The notes under the pieces were generated by a model. It worked only from the letters and a program-made list of their open reading frames with translations, was not told where the DNA came from and did no database searches. Positions 39,031-48,590 of a stretch of DNA of 64,000 bases are shown here, piece after piece. The stretch is from positions 51,463 to 115,462 of the forward strand of contig JARLGV010000026.1 of assembly GCA_031292555.1 (NCBI GenBank). Reading direction: 5' to 3'. Within the stretch, counting starts at the first letter, position 1, and every line of letters begins with the position of its first letter. The DNA comes from Fimbriimonas sp. GTDB lineage: Bacteria > Armatimonadota > Fimbriimonadia > Fimbriimonadales > Fimbriimonadaceae. The position numbers were made by a program, and so were the translations under genes.

Positions 39031-40368
39031 TCAGTGATCCTGAATCGGAGGCATTCGCTTTGTGACGGCAACTTCGAGTTGTGGTTTGATCGATTTAAAG
39101 ACTACATCAATAAGGCGTTTGATTACCATAGAGACGGCACTATCCTCGGTTTGACCGAATCCCTTCGCGGGGCCGCCGTCGGAGTCGGTCGTATATTCGA
39201 TGATTGGACTGCCCTGCAAGTCCATCACCTGTACAGTCATGCTCATCGTTGCCGAAGTAAACGAGGCGGACCCTACTGTTTGAGTGCCGCCAGTATATGA
39301 AATGTCGCCAGTGATGAGCAAACGGTCCGTGAGATCAGCCGCGATCTTCTGCCCTTCCAATGTGGAAGCCCTTTCAATTACCGTTGCCAGTTCAAGAGAA
39401 CGGTCATTACCGAATACTGGATAGCCGTTCTCAAGTAATTTTTGCCGGACGAGCGATTCAACGCGCGAAGCAAATACCGGTGCCTCCTTACACTTAAAGC
39501 TTACGCCGATACCTCGCTTGAGCTTTTTTAGAAGGTCAATGCTGACTAGAGGTTTCTTTATGACTTCAGCAACCTCGGACGAGATCGACGGAGTAAAGAC
39601 CTCAATGAACTCTTGGGGAGGGGCAACGATCACCGGATCCTGGAGCATTTGGCCATGTACGCGGCAGAGCTCGTGGACGCGATCTCGTAAGCGCGACTGG
39701 AGTGATTCAACGCTCATGCCAGAAACATGCGCGAGCGACGTACTGTCCTCAGATACCAGTTGCGAAAGGGCGAGCGTGAAAATGCTGTATTTGTCTGATG
39801 TTTGGTATGCTTGCTGATTTGCGCCACAGGCTGCGAATACTACGATCTCGGGGCCGGCTTGAGATCCGACAGGGCGGACTGTCGACGCAAGACCTTTGCC
39901 GCCCGAGTAACAGGAGTCGAGGACAATGAGCGCTCGCTTCGCTTTGCAGTAGTTCTCAAGTTCAGACCGAAGAAACGAGATAGTAATGAAATCACGGTCT
40001 GGATTGTAGTCAAGGGGCATTGGACCATCTGGGACAATGCTTGTCTTACCGGATTTTGTCGTCTCCCCGTGGCCAGAAAAGAAGAAGACGAATGTATCGC
40101 TGGGGGTGCAGGCGGCAGCTTGCCGATCGAAAGCAGACAGGATAGCGCTCTTTGTCGGCACTATAGTGCCCCCAGAAACGAGCTTTAGATCGTTTTCAGG
40201 GTTCAGCTTCAGGAGGTGTTCGAACAGATTGACGTCATTCGGCGGACAGTCGAGGTGCGGATTGGTTTTCGATGATTGGTAGTCGCATCCGACCAAGACG
40301 GCATGAACGTCGGCATAGGCTGCCGAGGAGTAAAGAAGGGTAACACTTGCAGCAAGCGCTCGGAGCAT
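39031..40368 (-). CDS. exported caspase-like (C14) protease
   Basis: Signal peptide to AYA|D; HAVLVGCDYQ, TFVFFFSGHGE (His) and RALIVLDSCYSGGKG (Cys). Confidence 0.9.
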   Translation of the reverse strand: MLRALAASVTLLYSSAAYADVHAVLVGCDYQSSKTNPHLDCPPNDVNLFEHLLKLNPENDLKLVSGGTIVPTKSAILSAFDRQAAACTPSDTFVFFFSGHGETTKSGKTSIVPDGPMPLDYNPDRDFITISFLRSELENYCKAKRALIVLDSCYSGGKGLASTVRPVGSQAGPEIVVFAACGANQQAYQTSDKYSIFTLALSQLVSEDSTSLAHVSGMSVESLQSRLRDRVHELCRVHGQMLQDPVIVAPPQEFIEVFTPSISSEVAEVIKKPLVSIDLLKKLKRGIGVSFKCKEAPVFASRVESLVRQKLLENGYPVFGNDRSLELATVIERASTLEGQKIAADLTDRLLITGDISYTGGTQTVGSASFTSATMSMTVQVMDLQGSPIIEYTTDSDGGPAKGFGQTEDSAVSMVIKRLIDVVFKSIKPQLEVAVTKRMPPIQDH

Positions 40369-40831
40369 AGGCAGGATTATATTACGCTTTTTGTCCGTGC
40401 ATCACATTGGTAACCATGCGAATCCTTTCCAACAGAACGCATGAATCTGGATGAACGAAAGAGGCTAAATGCTAAGGTGGGTGTTGACGTCGATCAGTGT
40501 TCATGGAGGGTGTGGGTTTGGTCTCAACACAGATCGGTCCTTCCCGCGGGGCGAATGAGCTTTTGGTATGTAGTCGGCGATGCATGATAGGAGCGGCAAA
40601 AGCGCTTACGCACGTGGTTCAGCGTCGCGCATTGGGTGCCCTTACCCACTAACTCGGTTCCAGGAGTGCCACTTGCCTAATGGACAGACCCGGCCGAATC
40701 ACTGTCGGCGTACATTGGAAATGACCTGCGACCGCGTCTCACGCGTTTCGAGGATGATCGGCTCGCACGGGGTGCGCCCACGGGACGACCACATATCATG
40801 GCATCGTCGAGCCACGTTCCCCCTCGCAATT

Positions 40832-43747
40832 CTACGGAATTCGGATCGAGTACAAGGACGTCCGTGCCGCAATGAACAATGTCTTGCAGTCTCGGCCGCC
40901 GAATGCGAGCTGGATCGGACGCTCGGGGACTCGGATTTCCCGCATCAGCCTGCCGTCGGGCGAATACACGTAGATCTGCCCGGCAGCCAGGTACACGTTG
41001 CCCTTGCCGTCGACTGCAATCCCCTCGCCTCCTTGCTCGGAAAATAGCTTGCCATGAGAAAGCGATCCGTCCGCTTCGACCTTCGCAGAGTAAGTACGTA
41101 GGTTGTTCTCGCCTGAGAGATAGAAGGTCTCGCCCGGTTTGGCATTCGCCAGCCCGAAAGACCGGATCGCCGCCTGGGCCTTCACTCCCCAACTCAGGTC
41201 GCCGTTCAAGAACGCCTGGTCAACCGGCAACGCCGTCGAACCGTCGGGTGACACGAACATCGCTGCCCACCGAACAGGTTTGCCCTGGATCAAATCGCGG
41301 TTCAGTTCGAAATCCGTGACGGGCAGGGCGAATGACTTCATCTGTCGCGGCGGCTCAGGCTTGAGAAGCTCAACCTTGCCCGACTCAGGGCGAAAGGCGA
41401 ACACGGTTCCCGTCCCGGCGTACGACACCACAATCAGGTTTCCCGTGTCATCGAAGAACAAGTTGACGGGCCAAAGCGGATCGTCGCCTAGGAGCGAAAT
41501 GCCTCCCTTTGCCGCGTCCCAACGGTAGATCCGATGGAAGTGGGAATCGACGAAGGCGAAGTTTCCTCTGCCATCCACTGCGCCGCCGGAGATGTTGTAA
41601 AAGCCGCCGGCAAGCATCTTCACATCGCTCAGTGCATGCTTCAGCCTCGTAGGCTGTTCCTCAATTTTAAAGTCGGCGACCTCACGTGTGCGATACTCGG
41701 CGCCGGTGCTCGCATCGTAAACGAGGCTGTCGAAGGAAGCCTTGCTGTTACTGTTACAGTGGACGTTTCGGATGGAGATTCCCTTCGAGTTGCCCACCCG
41801 GACTGCGTACGGGTAGGGCTGCTCCATGCTAATCACTCGGTACATCACGAGGTTGGCGAGCATCACATCCTCGCACGACTCGATATCGATCGGAAGGGCG
41901 AACGGGCCTTCGCCGCGTTCCTCCTCGGTTTGGGGCGAGTAGAAACGCCAGTGGGAGGCGTTGTGTAGTTTCACCTCGTTGCGAACGTGGTGTTCGCTGG
42001 AAAGCTCATAAACGCGCCCTTCAGTCGACGTATCTGATACCTCGATTCCGGCGGAGGCAAACGTAGATGCCGTCCAGATGTTTAGGAAGGTCCCGCCGCC
42101 GCCGTCGGTGACCAGAAGGCTGGCAAACTGGGAGTCCCAACGGCGCGTCGGATCTGGATCGGCGGTGTGGTTAGCGTTGTAGATCTGGTTCCAGGGGACG
42201 CTGCCGTGGCCGCCGAGGAATTTTACGTCGTTGACCATCGATCCCTTGCCCGCCATCCATTTCGCGGCCGTGGCGGCAGGGTTATTCCCGCCGGTATCCA
42301 ATCCGATTCCGGTGACGATGTTGTCGCCGTCTTTGGGCGCCTCGATGAGAGGTACCGGGTCGCCTGGGAACGGGGCTCCACCCCGCCTGGCTCCTCCTTG
42401 GGTTCCCGAGAAGGCGGGAGTGCCGTCTTTGATCAGGATCTGAGTCGTGAACGGGTGGAGGCCGATGATGATGGTATCCGACTTCAAACGGATGGTTCGC
42501 GTGACTCGGTAGCGACCTTGGGGCAGATAGATCGTGCGATGTTTGTCGATCGCGCCCTGGAGAATCTCGGAGTTGTCGAACTCGCCGTCCCCCTTGGCAC
42601 CAAGGTCAACCAAGTTGACCCAGGCGCCCTGGTCGGGCAGCGACCGGATGTCGGTCGGGGGCATTTTGGGAAGATCGGACATCGACTCCGCCTCATAGCG
42701 CGTGACGACCTCTCCCGAGTCATGCTCGAAAGAACCACTCGGGCCGTGAAGCAAATCTCGTACGAAATACCTCTCACCCTTTCCGGCCAACATCTGGCCG
42801 CTCTCACGAAAGACGGCGAAGGTGGGAACGTTGCGGCACGCTGTTCGCTCGACGTTAATTTGAGTGCGCAGGCTATGCTCTCTGCCGATCACGATTGCCG
42901 GTCCAGACACATCCTCCAACCGGGCGTCGCTCATCCAGAGCATCTCCGAATGATTCGGCTCGACTGAGACGGCGCTCGGAACGTGTCGAAAGGTGGGCCG
43001 TATCAGCGTGAGGCCGGTCTCGGAGGTTCGAATTGCCGCCTCGCTCTGCCCCTCGAATACGGAGTCCAGAAGGGTGAACTGCCAACCTGGGGAAGGCATT
43101 CGGGTGATGATCCCGCTTCTGCCGCCGAAGAACCGGAGGTCGAAAGCCACGTTTCCTGCGTCGTGAATTCCTGCCTTTGCGGTGCCAAGCCGGAAGTCCA
43201 TATGTGCCAGATAGCAGTGCTGGGCGTAGCGGCTCCGGATTCCGACGGCGCTCGGGTTGCCGTCCGCGATCTCGAGATCGATGTTGTCCATCGCCGAATA
43301 GAACGTCCCGGGCGTTGCGTCCCCGTTGAACTCGAGATTCAGCCCCTCTCCACGCGGATGGTCGAGGTTCAGCGATTCGCCGTCGCGAGGCTTTCGCCCT
43401 GCGAAAAACACCATGTAGCGCTCGGAATCCTGGTATCTCGGCGTGCGCGGTGCAAGGTACAGCATCGGCCTGGTTGTCCCGCATCCGATTACGCGTACGC
43501 CGGGCCAAACCCGGATCGTATCGGTAATCCGATACCGCCCGGACGGTAGGAACACGATCCCGGAGCCGTCGACCCGGTCGATTGCCCCTTGAATGGCAGT
43601 TGTGTCGTCTGCGACTCCATCCGCCACCCCCTTGACCCAAACCGCCCTCGGATCCTCAATTTTTCGAGGATAGACCGAAACACTTGACGAAATCTGAAAG
43701 GCCGCCGCAGCCATCGCGACTCCCAAAAGGAATACTCCCATGGTCAT
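40832..43747 (-). CDS. pectate lyase superfamily (right-handed beta-helix, GH55-like) protein with C-terminal beta-propeller-like region
   Basis: KGVADGVADDTTAIQGAIDRVDGSGIVFLPSGRYRITDTIRV and GAKGDGEFDNSEILQGAIDKHRTIYLPQGRYRVTRTIRL duplicated halves; C-terminal SPDGRLMREIRVPERPIQLAFGG. Confidence 0.85.
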   Translation of the reverse strand: MTMGVFLLGVAMAAAAFQISSSVSVYPRKIEDPRAVWVKGVADGVADDTTAIQGAIDRVDGSGIVFLPSGRYRITDTIRVWPGVRVIGCGTTRPMLYLAPRTPRYQDSERYMVFFAGRKPRDGESLNLDHPRGEGLNLEFNGDATPGTFYSAMDNIDLEIADGNPSAVGIRSRYAQHCYLAHMDFRLGTAKAGIHDAGNVAFDLRFFGGRSGIITRMPSPGWQFTLLDSVFEGQSEAAIRTSETGLTLIRPTFRHVPSAVSVEPNHSEMLWMSDARLEDVSGPAIVIGREHSLRTQINVERTACRNVPTFAVFRESGQMLAGKGERYFVRDLLHGPSGSFEHDSGEVVTRYEAESMSDLPKMPPTDIRSLPDQGAWVNLVDLGAKGDGEFDNSEILQGAIDKHRTIYLPQGRYRVTRTIRLKSDTIIIGLHPFTTQILIKDGTPAFSGTQGGARRGGAPFPGDPVPLIEAPKDGDNIVTGIGLDTGGNNPAATAAKWMAGKGSMVNDVKFLGGHGSVPWNQIYNANHTADPDPTRRWDSQFASLLVTDGGGGTFLNIWTASTFASAGIEVSDTSTEGRVYELSSEHHVRNEVKLHNASHWRFYSPQTEEERGEGPFALPIDIESCEDVMLANLVMYRVISMEQPYPYAVRVGNSKGISIRNVHCNSNSKASFDSLVYDASTGAEYRTREVADFKIEEQPTRLKHALSDVKMLAGGFYNISGGAVDGRGNFAFVDSHFHRIYRWDAAKGGISLLGDDPLWPVNLFFDDTGNLIVVSYAGTGTVFAFRPESGKVELLKPEPPRQMKSFALPVTDFELNRDLIQGKPVRWAAMFVSPDGSTALPVDQAFLNGDLSWGVKAQAAIRSFGLANAKPGETFYLSGENNLRTYSAKVEADGSLSHGKLFSEQGGEGIAVDGKGNVYLAAGQIYVYSPDGRLMREIRVPERPIQLAFGGRDCKTLFIAARTSLYSIRIP

Positions 43748-44069
43748 TAACGTTCGCCGACGAACGATGGCAGTGTATCTGATGAAATACTAGGTCAATC
43801 AGGGATCTGGCATCGTATTCCAATTGTCCGGAGGAATGGGTCCATTCCATCGGGCGGCTCATCAACCGGTCCTAATCGGTATTGATCGAGGTTGACAGGG
43901 CGTCAGACATACATTGTGCTGCCTTGAGCCCGGTCTGACAGTCGACATTCAGCCCGTGAAGTTAGGCTGTCGGACTCCAGGCGTCAGGCTCCCTAAAGTG
44001 AATCTCTTGTCTACTTCAGAGCACCGCAACGGTGCGAGTCCGAACCCGTTTGGGGTGCAATGTAAGGCG

Positions 44070-44906
44070 ATGAGCGTAACTTCCCGAACCGATCCGGCTG
44101 GATTCCAGATATTCACGTTGAGCGCGGGCGATCAAGAGGTCTTGGTCTCGGCCTTTGGCGGCCAAATCCTCTCGTGGTCGAAGGGCGGGAAGCCTTGCAT
44201 TTTCGAAAACCACGAACATGCGATCGTGGACGGGAAGACTCCCTATCGGGGTGGGGCGCCGATCTGCTTTGCGTTCTTTGGGAAGGGAAGTCTCCTGCCT
44301 TTGGGAACCACGCTAAGCGGCCAGCACGGGGAAGCACGAGTTACGGTTTGGGACTCGGTGATTGACGAAGCACAGAATGCCGTGGTCCTGACCACACGGC
44401 AACCATCGGCGGAGGGATACGGACCAACCGAATTCTCTTGCAAATTGGTCTACGCACTTGCTGAGGACCTCAGCATTCAAGCGACGATACGCAACGTTGG
44501 AGAAAAGGAGTCGCCATTCCAGTTCGCCGTCCACACGTACTGGGCAACCGCCGAGCCGTCGGCCGCATCTGTGAAGGGGATGGGAAACCGGTACTTGGAC
44601 AACCTGCTCGGCTTAACCGAGCAGCGCGAAACAGACAGTTCCGAGCCACATCCTATTCCGTTCGACCGGGTCTACCTCGATGCTGAGAGCGATATGGAAC
44701 TCCGGCTGAAGGAGCACACCATTGGTATTTCGACTATGGGCTGCACCGGAGCCGTACTCTGGAATCCCGGCAAGGACCACACGGTCAAGGATCTTGGATC
44801 GCCCGATTTCATCTGTCTGGAAAGCGGCCTCATCACTCCTTCCAAAACTCTGTTTCCCTCTGAGGAGCACGTGATCCAAGTCACCTATCGCGCCCAACCG
44901 ATCTAG
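44070..44906 (+). CDS. D-hexose-6-phosphate mutarotase (aldose 1-epimerase family)
   Basis: VLVSAFGGQILSWSKGGKPCIFENHEHAIVDGKTPYRGGAPICFAFFG; VWNPGKD-like VLWNPGKDHTVKDLGSPDFICLESG. Confidence 0.9.
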   Translation: MSVTSRTDPAGFQIFTLSAGDQEVLVSAFGGQILSWSKGGKPCIFENHEHAIVDGKTPYRGGAPICFAFFGKGSLLPLGTTLSGQHGEARVTVWDSVIDEAQNAVVLTTRQPSAEGYGPTEFSCKLVYALAEDLSIQATIRNVGEKESPFQFAVHTYWATAEPSAASVKGMGNRYLDNLLGLTEQRETDSSEPHPIPFDRVYLDAESDMELRLKEHTIGISTMGCTGAVLWNPGKDHTVKDLGSPDFICLESGLITPSKTLFPSEEHVIQVTYRAQPI

Positions 44907-44980
44907 ATCCCGTGGTATTTGCACGTGTGTAGGACTCTCAAATCGCAAGTGGGCTCGGTACATCTGCCAGTGAGGGAACC

Positions 44981-45371
44981 ATGCCAACCTCCTGTAACGC
45001 GTTTGCCAAGGTCCACACCGCCGGCATGGCACGAGCCGTCGACTGCTATTTGAATACCCTGTAGTTGCCGGAGGTCTCCCGATTTCCTCGCAAAGGCGAT
45101 CCGGAGCACGTCGAATAACTAGCCGGCGGCGGGAAAATCGACGTAAACCCCCGTCGGACTGGCATCGCATGAGATGCCGTCCCCTACGCCCAGAAAATCA
45201 ATTGAGATCGGCTTCAGGACCGACGACGTCGACACCCTCATCGCCGAACTCCGCAACAAGGGTGTCACGATTCTACGGGAGCCATATTCGAGCCCTTCCG
45301 GCAACCGAACTGCCTACATCGCCGATCTAGACGGACCTTGGATCTCCGTCTATAGCAAGCTTCCCAAGTGA
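44981..45371 (+). pseudogene. decayed VOC (glyoxalase-fold) gene
   Basis: NAFAKVHTAGMARAVDCYLNTL*LPEVSRFPRKGDPEHVE*LAGGGKIDVNP... stops at 45062 and 45116, then frameshift into SIEIGFRTDDVDTLIAELRNKGVTILREPYSSPSGNRTAYIADLDGPWISVYSKLPK*. Confidence 0.8.
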
Positions 45372-45430
45372 AGGCCGAGTGGCTCTCAGCACGGGTCAAC
45401 CTTCGAGTTATGCTGGTTGCCCATTCCGCA

Positions 45431-47416
45431 TCATCTTGACTCCAGACTGTCCGCGCGCCCTAGCCAGTTTTCGCCGAGCCTTCCGGCGCGAACGGCTTCG
45501 CGGATGATTGGCGCCGATGCTCGATCTTGGAGGGCTTCCAACGCCTCGGCTGCCCGAGAGACGGTGATGCCTAGCCGCATGCCCAGCGCTTCGCGCAAGA
45601 TAGGCACGCCTTCGGTTCGGCCGAACTCCGACAAAATGCATGCCGCCTTGATCGCGATGCTTCTTTCGTGTTCGAGGGCTCCGATAAGCGCTGGAACCGC
45701 GTCAGGAACGGGATGGATCTGAAGGATGTGGACTGCGAATTCCATCGCCTTCGACGGTGCGTCCAAGAGCACCTGGATCGCGATGGTCGTAAGGACCTCG
45801 CTCTCGCCCATAGCCTCCAAAGTATCCATAGCCGCCTTCGCGGTAGAAACGTCCGGATCTCGAATCAACGCACAGAGCTGAGACGCGAATTCGTTCGCGC
45901 CAAGTGCTCCGAGTGCCAGTACAGCCCCATGTCGGACTTGAACCTCAGAATCATTCAGGCAGGCTGCAATGTCCGGCACGAATTGCACGGCGCGGAGTTT
46001 CACCAAGGCTTGAATTGCGGCGAGCCGAACTTCTGCATCCAGATCGATTAAGCACGGTACCACGTGGTCGGCGGTCTCGGCGCACGCCAGGTTTCCCAAC
46101 ATCGCAATTGCAGCTCGTCGATCCCTCGGCTTCTCGCCGGGTAAGAGCCTGACAATCGAGTGAGCAAACACTTCTTGACTGCCGTTACTAACGGTCGAAG
46201 CCTTCGGACCCATCAGTCGGGCACATACATGGGCCGCCAATTCGCCGCCGGCCCACCGCAAGGCGACTCCAAGGCAGTTTGCGCTTTCTCCTGCAATGAA
46301 CGCAAGGCGGACAAAGTCCGGAAGGACGTCCACCGCATCACGAACGATCGGTGCGATCGACTTGCCGTCGGCCGTTGAAGCGGCGATCTGCTTGAGCATG
46401 TCCCCCAAAATGCTGTTGGCGGGATATTCGATGCCCCAGGAAAGGGCGGCATCGAGCGGAACCCCGGCATCGATCATTTCGCCGAGTGTTCTCAGCCAGA
46501 AGCTGAGTTCGATCTCCCTCTGCGCCGAACCGACGTCGATCCAGTCGGCAAGAACTTCCGAAGTTCGATCGATAATTCCGCCGACCTCGCCTGCGCGTAC
46601 AAGCGACATTGTTTCCGGGGTGCGGAGCGCGGGAAGATGGCGTAATGCGTCGCTCATCGACGATCCATCGAGAACGGCTTTCCTGAGCTTTGCGGATGCA
46701 ATTGTGACTGTTTCCCGGTACTTGCCGTTGCCAAGGGCTTCTAGAATCTGTACGAGGGGAACGCCGCTTGCGGCCATCTTGCCGAATTCGCGGTACCAGC
46801 GAGCGAGTTCCAGCCTCCTTTGAAGCTCTTGGTCGAATTCCGTGCGTTCGGGCTTGGATTTGGTTTTCATGTTCACGTCCACCTTCTGGAGGCACTTTCT
46901 GGCATCGCGTATGCGGGACTTGACGGCGCTGAGAGAGATGCCGAGAATCTTGCCGACATCGGCCATCGGCTTGTTCTGAAGAAAGTAGAGATCTGCCGCT
47001 TGCCTGGTACCTATTGGAAGCGAAAGCAACCCTTCCAGCAGGTCTTCGATATCAGGCACTGACTGGGTACGGATACTCTCAGGCAACTCATCGCTCCGCC
47101 CAATGGGGCGTTCTCTCCGCAGGTTCATTAGACACAGGTTCTTGACGATGCCGACCACCCACGAACCGAACAACTCAGGCCGTTTGAGAGTCGACAGGGT
47201 CACATAGGCGCGAACCAATGCCTCCTGGGCCAAGTCGTCTGCTGACTCCTGGCTACCGACTAGTTGAGCGGCGGCTCGACATACGTGCCGGCGATGGCGG
47301 GAAACCAACTCGTCGAAGGACGAATCGTCCCCGGCCAAGACCCGTTCCACCAGTCTCGCGTCGCGTTCCCCCACTGTATTGTGTCTCCACCTATGATGTT
47401 GCCAGCCGAGCTGCAA
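45431..47416 (-). CDS. ECF sigma factor fused to tandem GspF (T2SSF)-like domains and HEAT repeats
   Basis: Residues ~17-180 ECF sigma2/sigma4; ~205-292 and ~306-392 GspF-like (FGKMAASGVPLVQILEALG...RAGEVGGIIDRTSEVLADW; LGEMIDAGVPLDAALSWG...IAGESANCLGVALRWAG); ~420-650 HEAT repeats. Confidence 0.85.
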   Translation of the reverse strand: MQLGWQHHRWRHNTVGERDARLVERVLAGDDSSFDELVSRHRRHVCRAAAQLVGSQESADDLAQEALVRAYVTLSTLKRPELFGSWVVGIVKNLCLMNLRRERPIGRSDELPESIRTQSVPDIEDLLEGLLSLPIGTRQAADLYFLQNKPMADVGKILGISLSAVKSRIRDARKCLQKVDVNMKTKSKPERTEFDQELQRRLELARWYREFGKMAASGVPLVQILEALGNGKYRETVTIASAKLRKAVLDGSSMSDALRHLPALRTPETMSLVRAGEVGGIIDRTSEVLADWIDVGSAQREIELSFWLRTLGEMIDAGVPLDAALSWGIEYPANSILGDMLKQIAASTADGKSIAPIVRDAVDVLPDFVRLAFIAGESANCLGVALRWAGGELAAHVCARLMGPKASTVSNGSQEVFAHSIVRLLPGEKPRDRRAAIAMLGNLACAETADHVVPCLIDLDAEVRLAAIQALVKLRAVQFVPDIAACLNDSEVQVRHGAVLALGALGANEFASQLCALIRDPDVSTAKAAMDTLEAMGESEVLTTIAIQVLLDAPSKAMEFAVHILQIHPVPDAVPALIGALEHERSIAIKAACILSEFGRTEGVPILREALGMRLGITVSRAAEALEALQDRASAPIIREAVRAGRLGENWLGRADSLESR

Positions 47417-47474
47417 AGGATAGGTAAACGGTCGGAATCAGCGGAGGGATCGCGAATGGCGTGACCAGGCTCGC

Positions 47475-48551
47475 CTATGGAAGCTTCGTCGAACCGGGCC
47501 ACTCAAGGAACTGGGCAGGGTCGGGCACGGCTTTGTGCTGCTCGTCCATGTCCTTGTCCCGCTGAACAGGGAGGACGAAGGTGAATTTGATTCGCCGGTC
47601 CACGATTCTCCTGACGACATGGAGCGACAACTGGACCTCGGGCGAGAAGTCCTGATCGCGGTAAGAGAACGTTCCCATTTCGATCTTTGGGACCTCGCGA
47701 TAGAGGCAGACCTCCAGTTCCGGCTGCACGTAAGCATCGACTCGATCGACGGTCCTTTCGTTGCAAGATCGCAACTCTGGGGCAAGGCCCGCATTCAACG
47801 AACTTAGGTCGACTCTCACCGGGATTCGTGAAAGGTTGTTGTAGCCTGGGCCGCTGTACCCGTAGCCGCCGAGCTTGGCAATCCGCAGGATGAGTCCCCG
47901 TGCTGTTGTTGCCGTCGCCGGCTCTCCATCCTTGACGAACCAGTCGCGCATTGCAGGGCCCTCTTTTCGCCCGGGGCCGATCGGATGTAGCTTGATCGTG
48001 GGAAACGAGGCAGTCTCGTCGATGCTGCGGTAATGGACCAGTTCTCCCTCAAGGCGTAGTCGATTGGGTATTCCGCCTGACTTAAGTGGCGAAAACCCCA
48101 GTGGACCGTATCCGCCGGTATCGGGGACATCCGTTGCACCCGCCATCGGTTGCTGCAGTTGTAGCTTCGAGCCGTCCGTGTTGTCGACCTTGAGGGTCTT
48201 GAGGCACCAGATCCCCTTCAGCGGCAGCGTTCCCTGAATCCGCACACTCGTCTCGAGGTACTCATACTTGGGCATCGTGAACGCGACGCCCTGGATCACG
48301 AACCCGGGTCCTCTTTCGACTTCGTGGTTATGTTTTTGGGTCAGGCACAGGGCTATAGCGAGAAGGGAATTTATCACGTTGTTACTACAGGTACGTGTCG
48401 TCGGCCAAGCCGTTTCAACCAGTCCCTGATCTGGCGTGAGAGTGCTTGGGGTTGTCGCGGCAACTCCCCGATTCTCTGGGCACTTACTTGGATATTCTGC
48501 TGGAAGCCGTACGGGATCTCGTAGCGCGTAGTCCGCGATCTGATCCAGCAC
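47475..48551 (-). CDS. hypothetical protein
   Basis: 358-aa ORF; coding-like from GFVIQGVAFTMPKYEYLETSVRIQG onwards; N-terminal start uncertain. Confidence 0.6.
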   Translation of the reverse strand: MLDQIADYALRDPVRLPAEYPSKCPENRGVAATTPSTLTPDQGLVETAWPTTRTCSNNVINSLLAIALCLTQKHNHEVERGPGFVIQGVAFTMPKYEYLETSVRIQGTLPLKGIWCLKTLKVDNTDGSKLQLQQPMAGATDVPDTGGYGPLGFSPLKSGGIPNRLRLEGELVHYRSIDETASFPTIKLHPIGPGRKEGPAMRDWFVKDGEPATATTARGLILRIAKLGGYGYSGPGYNNLSRIPVRVDLSSLNAGLAPELRSCNERTVDRVDAYVQPELEVCLYREVPKIEMGTFSYRDQDFSPEVQLSLHVVRRIVDRRIKFTFVLPVQRDKDMDEQHKAVPDPAQFLEWPGSTKLP

Positions 48552-48590
48552 GACCGGTTCAATCGATCTCCTGGAGCGCTCGGTTAACTT

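Noticed and set aside
40400-40830. ORFs in the spacer between the caspase gene and the pectate-lyase-like gene (e.g. 40580-41047)
   Set aside because: No family motifs and overlap with the 3' end of the beta-helix protein; treated as non-coding
45174-45371. Stand-alone 65-aa VOC protein
   Set aside because: It is the 3' end of a decayed gene beginning at 44981
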